A stretch of 64,000 nucleotides of DNA from Streptococcus sp. LPB0220 (lineage in GTDB: Bacteria; Bacillota; Bacilli; Lactobacillales; Streptococcaceae), in NCBI RefSeq assembly GCF_008727815.1, contig NZ_CP044230.1:62001-126000 (forward strand). Reading direction: 5' to 3'. Of this stretch, positions 61,826 through 64,000 are shown piece after piece. The notes below the pieces were generated by a model, which saw nothing but the letters and a program-made list of their open reading frames with translations, did not search any database and was not told the DNA's origin. Each line of letters opens with the position of its first letter. Position 1 is the first letter of the stretch. A program made the position numbers and the translations under genes.

Positions 61826-61866
61826 AGTGGTTTGATAAAAAAGAAATCGTCGATGATGGAGCATGA
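61747..61866 (+). CDS. 39-residue ORF overlapping the PyrR attenuator
   Basis: ATG at 61747 opens a frame reading MEMKGLGRPAYILCISLLWG, then a hydrophobic stretch (IFLYIEKWF) and a charged tail (DKKEIVDDGA). It looks like a one-helix membrane protein, and the terminator lies inside it. The AAGGAG upstream is only two bases from the ATG, which is too close; the second ATG (61753) is better spaced. Coding status is uncertain. Confidence 0.35.
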   Translation: MEMKGLGRPAYILCISLLWGIFLYIEKWFDKKEIVDDGA

Positions 61867-61955
61867 AGCACTCCCTTACGATTTGGTCATCGAAGGTAGA
61901 CGTTTTTGTTCAGCCATAGCTTATCGCATCTTAATTTTAGGAGGTTTTTACGATC

Positions 61956-63230
61956 GTGAATGACGTTAAATATGATGTGAATGAAATGCCAAAACCTGGT
62001 TTATTGGTTGGTTTATCTTTCCAGCATTTGTTTGCCATGTTTGGGGCGACAGTACTGGTGCCGATTTTGGTTGGAATTGATCCTGCCATTGCTCTCTTCT
62101 CATCTGGTTTGGGAACCTTGGCTCACTTAACCGTGACCAAGTATAAGATTCCTGCTTATATGGGGTCTAGTTTTGCTTATATTGCTGCTATGCAGATGTT
62201 GATGAAGACAGATGGAATCGCAGCAGTTGCCCAAGGTGCCATGGCGGGTGGTTTTGTCTACTTGTTTGTAGCTCTGATTGTTAAGTATGCGGGTAAAGAT
62301 TGGATTAATAAGGTCCTTCCACCAATCGTGGTTGGTCCCATTATCATGGTAATTGGTTTGAATCTTGCGGCAAATGCAGTCACTGATGCGACAACCTTAA
62401 ATAAAAGCTATAGTGGTTATGCTCTATTGATTTCGATGGTGACCCTCTTTGCGGTTATCCTCTTTAACATGTATGGCAAGAAGATTGTCGGTGTCGTCCC
62501 AATTTTACTTGGATTAATTGTGGGCTATATTTTCTCATTGGCTCTTGGTTTGATGACAGGACATAGTTTTGTCAATTTCTCAGAGGTAAGTGCGGCGCAT
62601 TGGATTCAAGTTCCAAACTTTGACATTCCATTTGTGGATTATAGCTTTAAGCTCTATCCAAGTGCGATTTTGACCATGGCTCCGATTGCCTTTGTGACCA
62701 TGACGGAACATTTTGGCCACCTCATGGTTTTAAATAGTTTGACTGAGCGTGATTACTTCAAGGATCCAGGGCTTGACCATACGCTTACTGGTGATGGCTT
62801 GGCACAGATTATTGCTGGATTCTTTGGAGCTCCTCCGGTAACTTCTTATGGGGAAAACATTGGGGTGATGGCCCTTAGTAAGGTCTACTCAGTTTACGTT
62901 ATTTCAGGCGCAGCAGTGATTGCGGTTGTCATGAGCTTTATTGGGAAGCTATCAGCACTCTTGCACTCTATTCCAACTCCTGTATTGGGAGGTTTGTCTA
63001 TTGCCCTCTTTGGGGTTATCGCTGCTAGTGGTTTGAAAATTTTAGTTGAACATAAGATTGATTTTGATAATAAAAAGAATCTCTTGATTGCAAGTGTGAT
63101 CTTAGTATCAGGGATCGGTGGTTTGATGATTGACCTCGGTGGTCTCCAAATCACGGGTGTGGCAACGTCAACCATTCTTGGGATTGTGTTGTATCAAATC
63201 CTTCCAGAACCAAAAGTTGATGAGGCTTAG
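61956..63230 (+). CDS. pyrP: Uracil permease, NCS2 family
   Basis: A 424-residue permease with about 14 membrane segments. QHLFAMFGATVLVPILVG at the N terminus and the later PPVTSYGENIGVMALSKVYS are NCS2 signatures of the uracil branch. The start is a GTG after TAGGAGG. It sits behind a PyrR attenuator, which supports uracil rather than xanthine as substrate. Confidence 0.9.
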   Translation: MNDVKYDVNEMPKPGLLVGLSFQHLFAMFGATVLVPILVGIDPAIALFSSGLGTLAHLTVTKYKIPAYMGSSFAYIAAMQMLMKTDGIAAVAQGAMAGGFVYLFVALIVKYAGKDWINKVLPPIVVGPIIMVIGLNLAANAVTDATTLNKSYSGYALLISMVTLFAVILFNMYGKKIVGVVPILLGLIVGYIFSLALGLMTGHSFVNFSEVSAAHWIQVPNFDIPFVDYSFKLYPSAILTMAPIAFVTMTEHFGHLMVLNSLTERDYFKDPGLDHTLTGDGLAQIIAGFFGAPPVTSYGENIGVMALSKVYSVYVISGAAVIAVVMSFIGKLSALLHSIPTPVLGGLSIALFGVIAASGLKILVEHKIDFDNKKNLLIASVILVSGIGGLMIDLGGLQITGVATSTILGIVLYQILPEPKVDEA

Positions 63231-63392
63231 TCCATTCTGGTAGTGAACAAGTTTGAATGGATTTAAACATTATAAAAACGAGGAACAAACTCTGATGGCA
63301 GAGTTGGTGTTCCTCGTTTTTTTATGATGGATTGGATTTCCAAAGAGGCTTTCCTTCATTAGTTGACTGCGTTTATTAAATTGTAATGATTG

Positions 63393-63734
63393 TTATCGTG
63401 GTGGAAGACCAAGGGCGATACGTCCGTATCGGCTGATTCGTGTAATTTTCCAAGCGGGTGACCAAGTCACTTCAACCTTGACATCTTCGATCCCCTCGAT
63501 TTCCTTGAGGCGCGAAACGATTTCGATCGGAAGGCTCTCAGCACAGCTACAAGCCGTATCGGTAAAGGTCATAACCACCTTGCAAGTGCCGGTTTCATCT
63601 AGATGGATCTCGTAGATCAGTCCTAGGTTATAGACATCTAACTCAACATCGGTATCAAATACAAGCTCCAATTTTTCGATTAACGACTTCTCTAGTGCCA
63701 GGGCGCGGTCATTGATTTTGATATCCTCTCTCAT
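63393..63734 (-). CDS. DUF59 (MIP18/PaaD-like) iron-sulfur assembly factor
   Basis: A 113-residue DUF59 protein with the expected conserved acidic VYNLGLIYEIHL and Cys-containing TDTACSCAESLP segments. Relatives (SufT, MIP18) help mature iron-sulfur proteins. IlvD, which needs an iron-sulfur cluster, lies near, but a link is only suggestive. It is convergent with the permease gene. Confidence 0.85.
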   Translation of the reverse strand: MREDIKINDRALALEKSLIEKLELVFDTDVELDVYNLGLIYEIHLDETGTCKVVMTFTDTACSCAESLPIEIVSRLKEIEGIEDVKVEVTWSPAWKITRISRYGRIALGLPPR

Positions 63735-63904
63735 CGCAAGATCCTTTCAGTGTAGTATGGCTTCCATTTTCTCATAATTCGGCTGATAAGGCAAGAAGAG
63801 AAAGACGATTTGAACGTGTCGAACGAAGGAAATTCGGTCCAGTCTCCATTTCTCTTCGAATTTGTGGTAAAATAGAGGCAAAAGTAAGACAAAGGATGAA
63901 GGCT

Positions 63905-64000
63905 ATGAAATTACAAAAACCAAAAGGGACCCAGGATATCCTTCCTGGCGATTCAGCGAAATGGCAATATGTAGAAGGCTTTGCACGCAAGGTCTTTGCG
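63905..64000 (+). CDS. hisS: Histidyl-tRNA synthetase, 5' end
   Basis: The first 32 codons of a longer gene are visible: MKLQKPKGTQDILPGDSAKW, followed by QYVEGFARKVFA. This is the N-terminal signature of bacterial histidyl-tRNA synthetase (KGTQDILP). It runs off the right edge. An AAAGGATGAAGG site precedes the ATG. Divergent from the DUF59 gene. Confidence 0.92.
   Translation, partial: MKLQKPKGTQDILPGDSAKWQYVEGFARKVFA

Overview
The window looks like chromosomal DNA of a viridans-group Streptococcus (sanguinis/mitis/parasanguinis type). The grounds are an NtpG-I-K-E-C-F-A-B-D V-type ATPase operon, an AdhE, a Sip-like LysM surface protein with a perfect WalR/VicR box, RpiR-controlled sialic acid genes, a PyrR-attenuated uracil permease and streptococcal rpmF-rpmG. 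I cannot name the species from sequence alone. No rRNA, tRNA or CRISPR array was found.

Layout. 0-5.5 kb: the 3' part of adhE, three small helical proteins of uncertain role (possibly type VII secretion accessories without a toxin), and a catabolite-controlled zinc alcohol dehydrogenase. 5.6-14.5 kb: a sialic acid utilisation cluster with two RpiR regulators, NanE, NanA, a sodium:solute symporter, two YhcH-family proteins, a Gfo/Idh/MocA oxidoreductase that suggests anhydro-sialic acid use, and a ROK kinase. 14.5-23.9 kb: the V-ATPase operon. All five Na+ ligands of the Enterococcus hirae rotor ring are present in NtpK, so it probably pumps Na+, which would feed the symporter next door. 24-30.3 kb: Sip, an MFS exporter, an Rgg-like regulator, a ~400-bp duplication that carries a 21-residue ORF, and an SdpR/SdpI pair with two perfect operator dyads.

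30.4-59.1 kb: a composite mobile island at the 3' end of rpmG. Three rpmG-like att cores (about 30.58, 37.49 and 59.10 kb) split it in two. The 6.9-kb outer segment carries a DDAH-like hydrolase, an APC permease, an ornithine-racemase-like PLP enzyme, a second DDAH-like hydrolase and an AlbA_2 (Schlafen-type) protein; a perfect cre and two leader hairpins precede its operon. The 21.6-kb inner segment is a Tn916/ICEBs1/ICESt-type integrative conjugative element. It has integrase, excisionase, a CwlT-like hydrolase, VirB6/VirB4/TcpE/ConC/TcpC-like transfer proteins, a MobT relaxase, a candidate oriT and a TcpA coupling protein. It also has a consensus transfer promoter with operator dyads and a leader terminator, plus a control module (XRE, ImmA-like protease, S24 repressor). 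Its cargo is a flavoprotein-like gene, an unrecognised two-gene unit, a MerR-SDR pair with a textbook MerR operator, and a Fic toxin-antitoxin pair.

59.1-64 kb: rpmG, rpmF, ilvD, a PyrR-type attenuator overlapping a small ORF, a uracil permease, a DUF59 protein and the start of hisS.

The best candidates for something undescribed are the arginine-derivative operon in the outer segment and the two-gene unit at 53.1-54.3 kb inside the ICE.
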